NCBI GenBank assembly: GCA_002914805.1
Contig: JXTB01000108.1
Location: forward strand, 444,314-508,313
Length of the DNA: 64,000 nucleotides
Source: Parasponia andersonii
Lineage: Eukaryota > Streptophyta > Magnoliopsida > Rosales > Cannabaceae
Reading direction: 5' to 3'
Shown here: positions 9,796 through 21,170 of the stretch, piece by piece
Position numbering within the stretch: the stretch's first letter is position 1
Layout of the letters: each line of letters begins with the position of its first letter
Program-made: the position numbers and the translations under genes
Notes under the pieces: generated by a model
What the model was told of the DNA's origin: nothing
The model's input: the letters and a program-made list of their open reading frames with translations, nothing else
Databases searched by the model: none

Positions 9796-10250
9796 GGGGA
9801 GGAACAGGACAGGGCACTAACAGATCTCAAGCTGTATCTGAGTCACCCACCTATCATGGCTTCCCCGGCAGAGGGGGAGCGTCTATACGCCTATTTAGCG
9901 GTGTCCGAGGTAGCGGTTAGCGCCGTACTATTCATCGAGGAAGGCGGCAAACAGAAACCGGTGTTTTATATATGCCGCATGCTCCTGGATGCCGAAACCT
10001 GATACAGTGTGGCAGAAAAGCTGGTCCTCACTCTGGTCAACGCTAAAAAGAAACTCTGGCAGTATTTTAAGGCATACTCGGTCATCGTGTATACGGATTT
10101 CCCCATCCGTCAAATCTTGGCCAAACCAGACCTGTCGGGACGACTGACCAAATGGGCCATCGGACTGGGAATATACGATATCGAGTATCGGCCTCGAGCG
10201 GCAAGAAAGGACAGGTCATGGCGGATTTTCTGGTGGAAATCGAATCCTTC
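9796..10250 (+). pseudogene. First RNase H (connection-type) of the Tat-type gypsy element
   Basis: After the TAG at 9793-9795 the same frame continues as an RNase H-like domain with LYAYLAVSEVAVSAVLF, KPVFYICRMLLDAET and an in-frame TGA at about 10001. It then continues with KLVLTLVNAKKKLWQYF and a final block YDIEYRPRAA. The usual catalytic residues are partly replaced (LYLAVS-like), as is typical for Tat elements, where the first RNase H is degenerate and a second one has been acquired. Confidence 0.75.
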
Positions 10251-10279
10251 GGCAAGCAGCATGACCCGTGTCAGATGTC

Positions 10280-10635
10280 TCAACTTCGCCCCCCTTCAGC
10301 CTGGATGCTCTACACGGACGGATCCATGAATGCCTTAGGGTCAGGTATCGGGATAGTCTTGCAGACCCCAATGGATCTCAGAGTTGAGAAAGCATTGAGG
10401 CTCGGCTTCCAGGCGACTAACAATGAGGCAGAGTACGAGGCACTGCTGCAAGGCCTTAAGCTGGTACTGCACTTCGGAGTGGAGGACATCACCGTGAAGA
10501 CCGACTCGCAGTTGATCACGGGTCAGGTCAAGGGAGACTTCGAAGTAAAAGAACCGAGGTTGCACAGGTACTTCTCCAAGGTAATGGGGGCAAAAGCTCG
10601 CCTTTGGCAATTTCAATATCGAACCGATCCCTAAG
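10280..10635 (+). pseudogene. Second (additional) RNase H of the Tat-type gypsy element
   Basis: This domain contains WMLYTDGSMNALGSGIGIV, NNEAEYEALLQGL and VKTDSQLITGQV, which supply the catalytic Asp, Glu and Asp of an active RNase H fold. It follows the first RNase H directly, so the element has the dual-RNase H architecture known from the Tat lineage. It would degrade the RNA of RNA-DNA hybrids. A frameshift near 10610-10635 separates it from NIEPIPKEMNQRADELAK, its normal C-terminal helix, which lies in the next open frame. Confidence 0.85.
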
Positions 10636-10638
10636 GAG

Positions 10639-12009
10639 ATGAACCAGAGGGCTGACGAGCTAGCTAAGAGTGCGTCAATCGGGGGTACAGCTGGAAGCAT
10701 AGAAGTTCTCTTAGAAGGCGTGAGCATGGAGGACCCCCCGCAGACCCCTGCGCACCATGTGTTCGTAACCAGAGCTGCTGACAAAGGGTGGATGAAACCC
10801 ATCACACAGTATTTGACGTTGGGGAACCTGCCCGCAGACCCCCGGGAAGCAAGGTCAGTCAGATTGAAGGCTGCCAGGTACTCGATGATGGGTGAACATT
10901 TATACAGGAGATCGACAATGGGTCCGATGCTATGCTGCATAGGTCCCGTCGAAGCGCAAAAACTGATGGAGGAAATCCACGAGGGAGTATGTGGCAACCA
11001 CTCTGGCGGACACAACCTCGCCCACAAGGCTCTAACGGGCGGATACTTATGGCCATACATGATAGTGGAGGCAGCCAGATTCGTCAAAAAATGTGATAAA
11101 TGCCAGAGGTTTGCCCCGATGAAACGTCAGCCTACGGAGATACTTCATTCGAACATAACTCCTTGGTCGTTTGCCAAATGGGGTCTGAACATCGTCGGAG
11201 AGCTCCCCAGAAGTCCAGGAGAAAAGAGATACATCCTGCTAGCCACGGACTACTTCACCAAATGGGTAGAGGCCGAAGCCTACACGATAGTTAATAAGGC
11301 AAACACGATTAACTTCATCTGGAAGAACATAATCTGTCGATTCGGAATCCCGAAAGAGATACACGCTGATCATGGCACGCAGTTCCAAAATGCTAAGCTC
11401 AAGGAGTTGTGCGATCCGTATGATATAAGGCTCAGTTTCTCTTCCTGAACTATCCTCAGGGGAACGGCCAAGCAGAGGCGATGAACAAATCCATATTCAG
11501 CAACATCAAAAAGAACTTGCAGGAGGCTAAAAGCAAGTGGTTAGAAGAACTGCCGGCCGTTGTGTGGGCCCATCGAACCACAGAGCGGAGGTCTACTGGG
11601 AGAACGCCATTCACCATGGTTTACGGATCAGAGGCTGTGATCTCGACCGAGGTCGGCCTCCCGACCCTCTGCTCCGAAGTGGTAAAAGATGCCCCCTTAA
11701 ACGAGCATCAGTTAAGCCGCAACACAGACCTCCTAGAAGAAACGAGAAACATGGCCCTGGTCCACCTGGCTTCATACCACCAGCAGGCTAGGTCCTACTA
11801 CGCGAAAAAGGTTAGTGCCCGACGATTTAACGCCGGGGATTGGGTCCTGAAAGCTCGAACAGGGAATTCCTCGAAACTGGACTCCGATTGGATCGGACCC
11901 TATGAGGTGATCAAAGCACTCGACAATGGTGCGTATGTCCTGAAGGAACTCAAGACGGGGAAAAATATACCGAACACATGGAACGCTTAGCACTTGAAAA
12001 AGTATCACG
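10639..12009 (+). pseudogene. Integrase region of the Tat-type gypsy element
   Basis: The N-terminal HHCC zinc finger is visible (HEGVCGNHSGGHNLAHK ... CDKCQRF). The DDE core starts WGLNIVGELP, where the first catalytic Asp is Asn (GAC to AAC). It continues with YILLATDYFTKWVEA, the second Asp in ADHGTQF, and, after a TGA at 11446-11448 and a frame change, GNGQAEAMNK with the Glu. The C-terminal part (11481-11990) has WAHRTTERRSTGRTPF, GDWVLKA and LDSDWIGPYEVIKAL. Integrase inserts the DNA copy into the genome. Loss of the first catalytic Asp plus the break would make this copy inactive. Confidence 0.9.
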
Positions 12010-12133
12010 TGTAAGGCACATACATATGATGTAGGACCATGTGAATGCCTATGTTGTTGAAAAGCCTAAATCTTAAACCGGTTAAGTTCTCTTTTTTCCG
12101 CATAGATTTATCTTTGGGGTTGCTATGGAAAAG

Positions 12134-12346
12134 GGGTCTGCCCACAGCGGCAAACCTCACACATTATTCACGCGTGAAACCCATATGAATGTTTATATTA
12201 TTATAAAACTTAATTCCGAAACAGGTTAGGTCTTCTGCCACACGGAAAAGGGTCTGCCCACAGTGGCAGACCCGACGTTTCAGTTGCGCAGGCAAAAGAT
12301 CACACCAGGCTGCTACGGAAGAGGGTCTGCCTACAGCGGCAGACCC
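12134..12346. repeat. Repeated imperfect palindromes after integrase
   Basis: GGGTCTGCCCACAGTGGCAG-type palindromes occur at 12134-12156, 12250-12273 and 12323-12346, each able to fold as GGGTCTGCC/GGCAGACCC. A degenerate fourth copy lies near 12395. They sit in the non-coding part between pol and the antisense gene; their function is unknown. Confidence 0.75.
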
Positions 12347-12438
12347 AATGTTTTGTTTGCACAGGCTAAAATACTACCAGGTTGCCATGGAAAAGGGTCT
12401 TCCACAGTTGTAAACCATACGCACTATTCGTGCAATCA

Positions 12439-12737
12439 ATGATCGTACTATGGGAGTCACGTTGCTCGTCGACGACCCGAGAAAACGTACGAAGAGGAAA
12501 TAGCTGTGCAACAAAAACTTGCCAGTAGACCTCAAAAATGCTCGTACTATGGGAGTCACGTCGCTCATCGACGACCCGAGAAAACGTACGAAGAGGAAAT
12601 AGCTGCGCAACAAAAACTTGCCAGCAGACTTCGAAAATGATCGTACTCTAGGAATCGAATCATGCAATAAAACACTTGCCGATGATCCGAGAAAACGTAC
12701 GAGGAGAAAGGGGGTGCGCATCCCAAAAGCTTGCCAG
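12439..12737. repeat. Tandem repeat of about 99 bp, three copies
   Basis: Units start at 12439, 12538 and 12637, sharing GATCGTACTATGGGAGTCACG and CGACCCGAGAAAACGTACGA blocks and an ACTTGCCAG block. The third is diverged with an internal deletion. Tandem arrays between pol and the 3' LTR are common in Tat/Ogre-type elements. Confidence 0.8.
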
Positions 12738-13516
12738 CGGACCCCCTAAGGAATATTTTTAGCTACATGAAGAGTTAAAGGAAAGCAGGGTCGGGATCCA
12801 CCCGTTGGAAGTGGACCTTCCCTAAAGAATGTTTTGGCTACACGAAGAGCTAAAGGGAAACAGGCTCTACCCGAGGGATGATTTATTTTCGCATGATCAG
12901 GATGTGAACGGATTTGGAGTCTACCCGTTGGAAGTAGTTCAGAACCAAATCAAATGTGAAGACAGAAATTAAGATTAAAGTCTGTTTATTATGTCCTAAA
13001 AATACAAAGCACGCGGTTAATAGTGGTGTGCACTCATGAACCCTACTTACGGGATACAGGTCTAGAACGGACTCTTAAGGAGACGTCGGAGTAATAGTGC
13101 CCTATTTGTTCCCAGTAAGAGCCAAGCCCAGGCCTTCTCCTTTGCAACGACGGGTCCAAACAATGGTCGACCAATCCTTGGAGCTGGTTCCGAGCACGGT
13201 CCCATTTAGGGTCGGAAAAATCCAGCCACACGCGTGGGTCGAACTCTGCCAAAACAAGTTATAACAAGAGTTATGCCTCCATGAATCCGGATGAGTCAAA
13301 ACTTGCACCCCTATCTTCAGAACTAATCTTGGCAGTCATAACCCGAGGAAGACTCAGTAATAGTCCAAAATCGAGTCCATACAATTATTTACACAGACGG
13401 TCGGACGCGGTCAGCAAAGGAAAAGAAAACAGACTAAAGAGAATTGCAAGGTTCTTATTATTTATTCGAAGGATTACAACGAAGGTCAGCTTTACAAATG
13501 TACAAAGTTAGAGACC

Positions 13517-16513
13517 CTAGTTACCTCCATCCATGGGAGCGCAGGCAATCCTGGCGCTTGGACCGGCCCCAGTGAGGGGTGGCATGGCAGGGTCGGATTC
13601 ATCACTAGATACAATGACCGCGCCAGACCCCTCACCAATTGAGACCCCAAGACTAGGCTGAGTGTCAAGGGCTTCCGAAGTTCGATCTGGTGGACCGGAA
13701 GCGGGGATAAGCTCTATGGCACCAAAAGCAGATGTAGAGGGCCCGTTCTTTTCCGCGGCAAGCATTTTCAGCACGTCAGCCAGGTATGTGATACTGATCT
13801 CATCCCCGAGCTGCTGCATATAGTGTGGTCCCTCTCGATGCCTTTCTGATCGTCAAATTGGTCTGGCGTCACCACCTCAGCGTGGCCTTCGAACTTTCTA
13901 TTCTCCCAGCCAGACCTGTAACTTTCCACAGTAAGGACGTCCACCTGCCTCTGGTACCTCGTTTTTAATTTCTCCGTGTCCGCCAGCCTATCCTTCAGTG
14001 CCACCAACCTGAGCTCCGCCTGCTGCTGCGATAAGTCGACCAATAAAGTGTTAATACCGGCGAGGTCCTCACTGTGTTTACGAGACATCTCCACCTGAGC
14101 ACCCATCAAATTTTTGTGATCCAAGAAGAGATATCGGTTTACCTTGTGGGACCGGTCAAGTCTGCGTTGCAGAGAGTGGGCCTCTAGCTTGGCTATCGCC
14201 TCAGCTTTTGTCGCTTCCTTGGCGTCTTCAACAGCCCTATCACGAGCGATGAAGGCCAGTCCCATCTCTGCCCCCGCGCTCTGTAACTCTTCCTCCTTGA
14301 CCCTCAGCTCGCCCTGGGCCAGTCTGGCAGCTTCGGATTGGGCAAGTTTTTCAGCCTCCGCTTTAGCCAATCTCGCAACCAGCTCCTCGCATCTGGTCCT
14401 CTCGACACTCAGAGCGTGAGCCACCGCACTGCTGACCCTCGCCTCCTCGAGGCTCTGATATATATCAAAGTCAGACCTCAATTCGGTGAGGGCGGCCTCG
14501 CTGCGCTCGGCCAGTGCAGAGCGGGAACTCAGCTCCTCGGTCAGATCCCTGAACGAGAGGATTAGAAAGACTGGATGGCAGCCAGCTGCAAGTTAAACAA
14601 AAAAATGGAGGGTCAGCGTTTAGCAAAGATGTTGAAAAACATAGAAGTAACTGAGTGGACCAAACCTGCGTGAAGGTGCAGTTGCTGACAAGCTCGATGT
14701 TCTCCAAAGAGAGCGCCTCCAGCTCCGACTCTGCGGCTGGACCCTCCTTTTGGGTGTCGCCCGCACCTGGGGAACAGCCCTGCCCCGCTGGACATTAGGG
14801 CACCCTCTCCGTCCGCCGGGTACGTCTCCGAGGCAATGGCGACAGGGACGGAGGGAAGTCCGGCGCCATCAGGAGGTGGTGCATCTCCTCTAGGCAGGCC
14901 ACTGCATACCAACCTTTTTCTCCTTAGAAGGGTCAGCATCGCCCCATTGTCGTCACCGTCAGACGAGAAGGCAACCCTGCCCCTCTTCTCCACCCGACCC
15001 TCTTCTTCGTTGGCCGAGTCGACCTCAAGTTGCCGTTTTGTGGGGACCAGGGGAGGGGAGGATAGTCTAGATTTCAATCTCGGAGCCCCCCCACTGAGCT
15101 CCGCAATCTCTCTACCAAGGCTAACAGTGCTCGATTTCGAACCGGAGTCAGGGGTGGATGAGATTGCTGCAGCAGAGCCCCCAGCCAGACTCGGCATCAT
15201 CTCTTCCCCATGCACGATCCGTGTGGCAGACGGTCCCCCGGATGGAGGTTCGCCTGTGTCGGAGCGGGGGACCGCTGGCATTTCACCTCCTGAAAGCACC
15301 ACGAGGAGCCGACCAATAGGTGCCTTGGCGTGAGCCTTATGTGCCGCGGCTTCCCCCTTGACGGGTGAGGGGTCAGCCGATGGGCCTATCTCAGAACCTG
15401 CGAAGAACAAATAACATGTTTAGCTCACGGCCATAATCCGACCCACAAGACTTAAGGATGCGAAAATGAACTTACCCCTAGCCCTCTTGGGGGGGCAGTT
15501 TCTTCCTTACGGAGCCTGACGCACTCCTCGGCCACAAGCCTCACAGCCTCCTTGAGCTCGTGGTTGGACGGCGCCACCAGATCGTTGGTGCCCTCCAACT
15601 GGCTTGAAGCCGTAACCTGCCAACTCACCATGGCGATCTGGTCATGTTCGTCCCGGCAAAATCGGTTCAGGGCAGAGGCGTCAAGTCGGCTCCGCATGTA
15701 TTTGGTGATGACCCAGGTATCCACAGGGAATGGGAGATATGAAACCATCTTGGACATCATGTTCATCGTTAGGGGGTTGAAGACGGCTTGGATATGCCTG
15801 CATTCCCCGGGAGATCCGAAGATAATGATCCCTTTCAGGCCTTTGAGCCGCCCTGCTGACAAACGCGGCTTAAACCTGTTCTCTTCTGCCGAGGCTGCAC
15901 AAGACAAAATAACATGAGCAATAACATAGGGAGAAGGCGCAGACCCAAAAATTACGACCTAACACTTACTCTGCAGGAAAGTTGAGGGAACTTAGAAATG
16001 CTCTCCATTCACCCAAGGGGAGTACCACGCCCCTCCAATGGCATATAGCCTGGCGTGAGAGTCCCATTGTTTGTCCGACCGCGGTAACCCCCAAAAGATG
16101 TGACATCCTGGCAGCGGTTGGAGGTGGAAGATGTGGTAGGAGCCTTTCTTGGGGATGAGGGTAAGCTTATAAGCATAAAAGACCATCTCCAGGTCGATAT
16201 GCATGTTATAGATAACTGACAGGGTGGAAAGTCCTATCAGAATCATGACCCCATTTGCATTCAGCTGCATCGGATGGATTCCCATCAGAGCAAAGAATTG
16301 GTGGATCAGGGGAGGAAGAGGGAATCGCAGCTAGTCCAGATGCTTTCTGCCCAGGATGATGGAACCCTCTGGGGCACAAGGATGAAGATACCAGTCCGCA
16401 GGGCCCTCAACCCATTGTAGCGTCACTCCTCCGGGGAGGCAGAGCTGCCTCCTCAGTGAATCCAGCTCTGAATCCACGATGGGGCACAATTCTTCGTTTT
16501 GACTTGAAGCCAT
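13517..16513 (-). pseudogene. Spliced antisense gene inside the gypsy element (putative gypsy-type transposase/PMD-like protein)
   Basis: Four exon-like segments run opposite to pol: 16513-15970, 15894-15476, 15397-14666 and 14585-13517, with GT-AG borders (gtaagt donors after the first two). Exon 1 begins MASSQNEELCPIVDSELDSL and contains a block around FFALMGIHPMQLNANGV and GAWYSPWVNGEHF, resembling the domain Pfam calls Transposase_28 (putative gypsy-type transposase). Exon 3 is low-complexity Ser/Pro/Gly. Exon 4 is a long Ala/Glu-rich coiled coil (about 14481-13850). In-frame stops at 16331-16333 and 15992-15994 and frameshifts, one near a C homopolymer at about 15490, break it. Antisense ORFs between pol and the 3' LTR are known in Tat-type elements; their role is not established. 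Confidence 0.7.
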
Positions 16514-16811
16514 TATTCTGAATATGACTGAAAGAGTAAAAGTCTCTAGAGGGGAAGGAAGCAGAAACCCTAGGATTTTATAAAGCTAGAATGATTGAAG
16601 ATTTTAGTAAAGTGGAAAATGAGCGTAATTGTGGCTTTTATAGAGAGGGAGCCGAAGAGTTTTTCTGGAAAAAGGGGGGTGAGTAAAGGAGACCGAACAG
16701 TCGGAACTTCAAAATTCAAACAAATTTCGTGATATAGGATGGTGTGCCTTCGCATCTGTGGGGGGAGCCACGTGCATCCCCCAGATTGGACGAAAACGAA
16801 TCCATAAAGTA

Positions 16812-16827
16812 GGGAAATGGGGGCAGT
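16812..16827 (+). other. Polypurine tract before the 3' LTR
   Basis: The sequence gggaaatgggggcagt directly precedes the 3' LTR start at 16828. Such purine runs prime plus-strand DNA synthesis in LTR retroelements. Confidence 0.7.
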
Positions 16828-17776
16828 TGTGGGATCTGTTCCTAAGTCATACGCCACGTGGATGGCCGAGCGGGTGAACAGGTCGCAAAAGGGGTCCACC
16901 GTCTGACAGGTGTCGAGAGTGATTAGTTAAAGGCCACGCGGGTCACACGTGAATTTACAATCGGCCATTGGGCCGTCCGAAGTTAGGGCCAAGCCCATCA
17001 CAGACCCTAGATAGTCTCGGCCCAGTCCGACTCTTACCTTGACAGCTGGGGGGTCAGAAGCCCCAAGGATCTTCCACCTAAATACAATGGCCCTTACCTC
17101 GACAGCTGGGAGGTCGGAAGCCCCAAGAGTCTTCCACCTGAATACAATAGCCCTTACCTTGACAGCTGGGGGGTCAGAAGCCCCAAGGGTCTTCCACCTG
17201 AATACAATGGAAAGCAACTCACGACTCCAGACCTAGACAGAGCATTTAATGCGATCCTAGGTAGGCGTGCGCAAGGGGCAAGCCGTCCTGACAGATCGGC
17301 GATTTACCCAAATCTCACTCCTGACAGATTCAAGCCGTAGGAGGCGGCGGAAATCATGCTACAGCGATACAGAGGAGATCACGGAAATCTCGGCCCGTGA
17401 CCTCTGAAAAAGACTTTGAGGAGAAAAGTACTCAGTCCGGAGATTGAGACCCGCATGGTTCACAATCTCAGGACTATACATATATGAGCCATGCATTCCC
17501 GAGAGAGGCATATACGCTTACAGAAAGAAGTATATAAAAAAGCTTATGAGCAAGAAACAAACATATACTCATACTAAACTAATTCTTTGCTACCCTGTAT
17601 CAAAGATAAACCACTGACTTAAGCATCGGAGAATCTTTACAGGTAGCCACCCCCGCCTCTCTGAACCTGCTTGGAGTTCAAAGTACTTTGGGATAGCGAG
17701 GGCATATAGACAGTTGGATAATACAGCATCAGCGGTTCAGAGACACGTAGACGGCTGGTAAAAAACTGCTCCAACA
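16828..17776 (+). repeat. 3' LTR of the Tat-type gypsy element
   Basis: 949 bp from TGTGGGATC to CTCCAACA, with the same three 60-bp units (17031-17210) and TATA region as the 5' LTR. It is followed by the GTTAG duplication at 17777-17781. A modest number of substitutions separates the two LTRs, so insertion is not very recent. Confidence 0.93.
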
Positions 17777-17781
17777 GTTAG
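17777..17781. repeat. Target-site duplication GTTAG (right)
   Basis: Matches 5464-5468 and marks the right border of the insertion. Confidence 0.85.
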
Positions 17782-17951
17782 TATTAAAAATTTAGTAACA
17801 ATCTTGATACATGTACCATCTTCCTGGTAAGATATTATATCATTACTAACAACATAGATCCAATACCTAGTTCATCCAAAATATGAAGTAAAATGTTATC
17901 ATCACACTAAAATTCCAAGTTAGAAATTAAGTTTAATCCCATAAATAATCT

Positions 17952-18400
17952 CTATTATGATTAAATACCAAAAAAAAACCCACTTTTTTTAGAAAATTCA
18001 AAAATATCTCATCTATTTTTAAAAATAGAAAAAAGTATACTATTTATACTTTTTGGTCAAACCTCTAATATAAAATATCTAAATTACCCTTATATTGTCT
18101 TAAAAACTTATTCTCAAATATTTTTATTATCTAATTATATTTATATAAAAAAAATGCTTTTTCTTTAAGAAACATTGTTAATTTTTTTAATAATGTTCTT
18201 TTTATGTACTTTTCTTTTTTAAAGAGTTAGTTTAGATTTTAATATCTCAAAAGATATTATGGTCATTTAGAAAATAAATTGGTCAAAAATTAGATCAAAG
18301 AAGTACATAGGGTATACTTTTTTCCTTCTTTGAAAAACAGATGGGATACTTTTGAGTTTTTAGAGAACATAGGATCTTTTGTGGTATTTAGCTATAATAG
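17952..18400. mobile_element. MITE with long terminal inverted repeats, 449 bp
   Basis: The left end CTATTATGATTAAATACCA is an imperfect inverted copy of the right end, which reads CTATTATAGCTAAATACCA on the minus strand. The similarity extends inwards for roughly 110 bp (for example GGAAAAAAGTATAC against GAAAAAAGTATAC). No coding capacity. The pattern is that of a Mutator-like or similar non-autonomous element. I could not find a clear target duplication. Confidence 0.7.
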
Positions 18401-19086
18401 AATGGATGATTTTAGGATTATCTCCTAGAAATTAACATAAACAGATGATAAGACAAAATCAACAATGAAATGAATCGTATCTTGACTCCAAATTGTCGAA
18501 AAATTGATTGTAGAACAATTTATTAGTAGATTTGCATTGCATGAACTTTCTAAATAAATTATTAAATTTATCAATAATACCTAAATCTATCAGACTTAAT
18601 TCATTTTTTTTTAACTTTACTCTAATTTCTTGTGTTTTGGTTTCCTATTTATTTTAATTCAACTTTTATGTTTACATTTGGTTAGATTATTTGGTTCACA
18701 TTGGAGGATACCTTGATTTATGTTTGGTAGGAAGGAAAAGGTTTGAGGGGGAAGTACATAGAGGTTGGGTTATTTGGTAAGAGAGAAAATGGAATGAAAA
18801 AAAAATGGGAAAAAATTTAAAAATGATGGGCCACACACAAATATTTTTTTTCCCAAAAATAGAGGGAAAATGGGAAGAAAAACTTATTTACTAACGTGTG
18901 AAAGTGAATTTACCAAAATAACTTTGTACATTAATTTTAAAAATTTAATAAGAGGAAAAAATAATCATTTTAAAATAAAATAGTTTTCTTCTTCTTACAT
19001 ACCAAAGAACTATAGAGGTGAAGAAAAAAATTTCCATCATATGAGAGTCTAAGAGACTAAAGACTAGAGTTTTATTTAGAGCTTTA
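18401..19086. other. AT-rich intergenic DNA
   Basis: No gene or exon is seen. The stretch 18740-19030 (ggttatttggtaagagag ... cataccaaagaac) has the look of an old MITE, with T/A homopolymers and weak inverted ends, but I could not define its borders. Confidence 0.4.
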
Positions 19087-19729
19087 GGTCATGTTTGGTA
19101 CACCGTTTAAGGACTCTATATTATATTAATTAAATATAATATTGTGTTTGGTTATGTTTGTATATTATATTATTTAAAATAATATCAAAATTTAATATAA
19201 TACGAAGAGTATTATCTAATATAAAATAAAAAATCTGTATTATACTATATTACATAATTTTAACTTTAACGTATTGTCCACTTTTCTCACTTTTTATGTT
19301 CTTAATTTCTCTCTCACATCATTTTAACCCTTTCAAAAGTGGTATTTTTCTAAATAAAGTTTTAAAATTGGTATTTTTTCTAAATTTATATCTAAAAAGT
19401 GGTTTTTTTTTAAAATGATAATTTTACAAGTAGTATTTTCCTAAAGTTTTTTGAACATGGTATTTTTCTAATTAAATCTTTAAAAAATGGTATTTTTCAA
19501 AATGAACTTTTAATACAATATGCAAAACCAAACATAGGGAAATTTGACGTGGGTACTCTTATTTTGTAACTAAATGACTTTTTTACTACTTTTTTTTTTC
19601 AGAATAACATTTCTAATTCTTCCTAGGAGTCGAAAAGTCTAAAATACCCTTTGTCCCTGTCAAAGCGTTTGGTCTCATTTTTTTTCTTTTTGCATTTTTT
19701 CAATTCAGACCTTTTGTTCTTCCTCTCCA

Positions 19730-20135
19730 ATCTCCATCTTTAGCACCACAAACAACCTTTATGCCTTCGGCCTTTTTCTACCATTTTTGTCCAGATCTAA
19801 GCTTAGTGTAGAAAAAGCCACTACTCACTTGGTCTGAAACTCCTCCGGTTGCTCTCCTTCGCCGCCTCCGACGCATCTTGCTCTAGCGTCCGTTCTCACC
19901 ATTGTGACGGATCCTTATCTTCGGGTTTGAGGGCCGGTGGTGGGTTTAACGTCGATTCGGGCTCTAGGAAAAAGAGGGGTCGACTTCTCATCTGCTTCGA
20001 TATGATTTCTAAGATGAGTCGTGCATGGATGTCGAGCTCATCGTCTAAGCCATAATCGAAGATTGTACCAATATCAGTCTGATGTGGCCTTGGCATTCCT
20101 CTACCTCATCTTCCATAATTTCTTCATCCAGGTGC
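19730..20135 (+). other. GC-richer, gene-like segment inside the Harbinger-like element
   Basis: This segment stands out from AT-rich surroundings and has short open frames on both strands (19849-20055 plus; 19896-20096 minus). It ends at a splice-donor-like cttcatccag/gtgctc. No domain is recognised. It could be a captured host exon (Pack-type element) or relic coding DNA. Confidence 0.3.
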
Positions 20136-20874
20136 TCTTTTCTTACTCTTTCTTGTTAATTGTGATCTATGTTTTTGCTCTTTCCTTAAAATTTTGATTC
20201 TTGTACTTCTTTTGATTGTACATATATCTGTGTGAATTGGGTCGTTGTGAGTTCTCTCTGATTTTGAATTTGGTCAAATCTTTAAGCGGGTGTGATGCAT
20301 ATGTTCTATTATATCCCGCTGATGGAATTGACTCGGAAAAAGAGTCTCTCTGGACTAGTTTTAGTCTTCTTCTTCTTCTCTAAGTCACAGATTAGTCCTT
20401 CGTTTGAAAACCAAAGAAGATAAACTACAAAACAGAGGTTGAAGAAAATAGCGGACAAGGAGTGAGAAAAAAATGCATAGTCGTTACAACTTTTGTGAAT
20501 TATAATCATATATTAGATATTATATTTTTTGGAATTGTAGGAAACATATGGTTGTCACGGACATATGGTTGTCACGGATTGTGTGACTCATAGTCACACT
20601 ACTAATCTTCTTCGGTTTCTTCCTTAGGAACACATACCACTAATCTTGATAGCATGGTTTTCATATGAAAAATAATTTTTTTTTGAGAGTCAGGGGCATT
20701 ATTAGACATTGTTATAAATTACTAAGCCATTGATAGTAGTCACAGATATGTAATTGTCAAAACATTTGTGACTCTAAGTCAGTAATCTTAAATATTATTA
20801 GGAATTATGTGACTTAAAGTCACACTACTACTAATCTATAAATTACGTATTTTCATGTGAAAATTAAATTTTAT

Positions 20875-21170
20875 GTGGGTGATAAGCATTGTTAGCTAAT
20901 GGTAAATAGTTGTTACTAAGTCACTTTTAGCCATTGTGAATACTTATTTTAATTTTGCGAGGTAGATAACAATTTAGTGAATACAATTCAGATATTATAA
21001 AAAATATTGACATAATCACACATTGTGGGTTATAAGTATTGTTAGCTATTGTTAAACAGTTATTACTAAACCATTGTTAACCATTGTGAATACTTATTTT
21101 AATTTTGTGAGGTAGACAACAATTAGTGAATGAGATTCAAATATTGTAAGAAATATTGGCATAATTTATT
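20875..21170. repeat. Direct duplication of about 150 bp
   Basis: The block starting gtgggtgataagcattgtt (20875) is repeated from 21025 (gtgggttataagtattgtt), including the shared stretch gtgaatacttattttaattt. It lies inside the Harbinger-like element. Confidence 0.8.

Larger units (their letters stand above)
5469..17776 (+). mobile_element. Complete but decayed Ty3/gypsy LTR retrotransposon, Tat-type, 12.3 kb
   Basis: The element is bounded by two LTRs (5469-6414, 946 bp; 16828-17776, 949 bp) and a GTTAG target duplication. The internal order is primer-binding site, gag, protease, reverse transcriptase, RNase H, a second RNase H, integrase, then a 4.8-kb region holding tandem repeats and a spliced antisense gene, then a polypurine tract. 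Protease before RT and integrase last define Ty3/gypsy. The extra RNase H and long 3' region with an antisense ORF fit the Tat lineage (Retand/Ogre relatives). The 5' LTR begins TTTGGGACC where the 3' LTR has TGTGGGATC, a mutation of the terminal TG. Stops and frameshifts in gag and pol make it non-autonomous. It lies upstream of ELF4, about 740 bp from its start codon. Confidence 0.96.

Noticed and set aside
12439-12737. Regularly repeated units, considered as a CRISPR-like array
   Set aside because: Units are contiguous 99-bp tandem repeats with no unique spacers, inside a plant retrotransposon.
14836-15333. 165-codon plus-strand frame
   Set aside because: Shadow of exon 3 of the antisense gene; low-complexity and no conserved motif.
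19087-19540. Smaller MITE ending at the ccaaacataggg near 19525
   Set aside because: Only about nine terminal bases match and no target duplication is present; the longer element to 21850 has better ends and TTA flanks.
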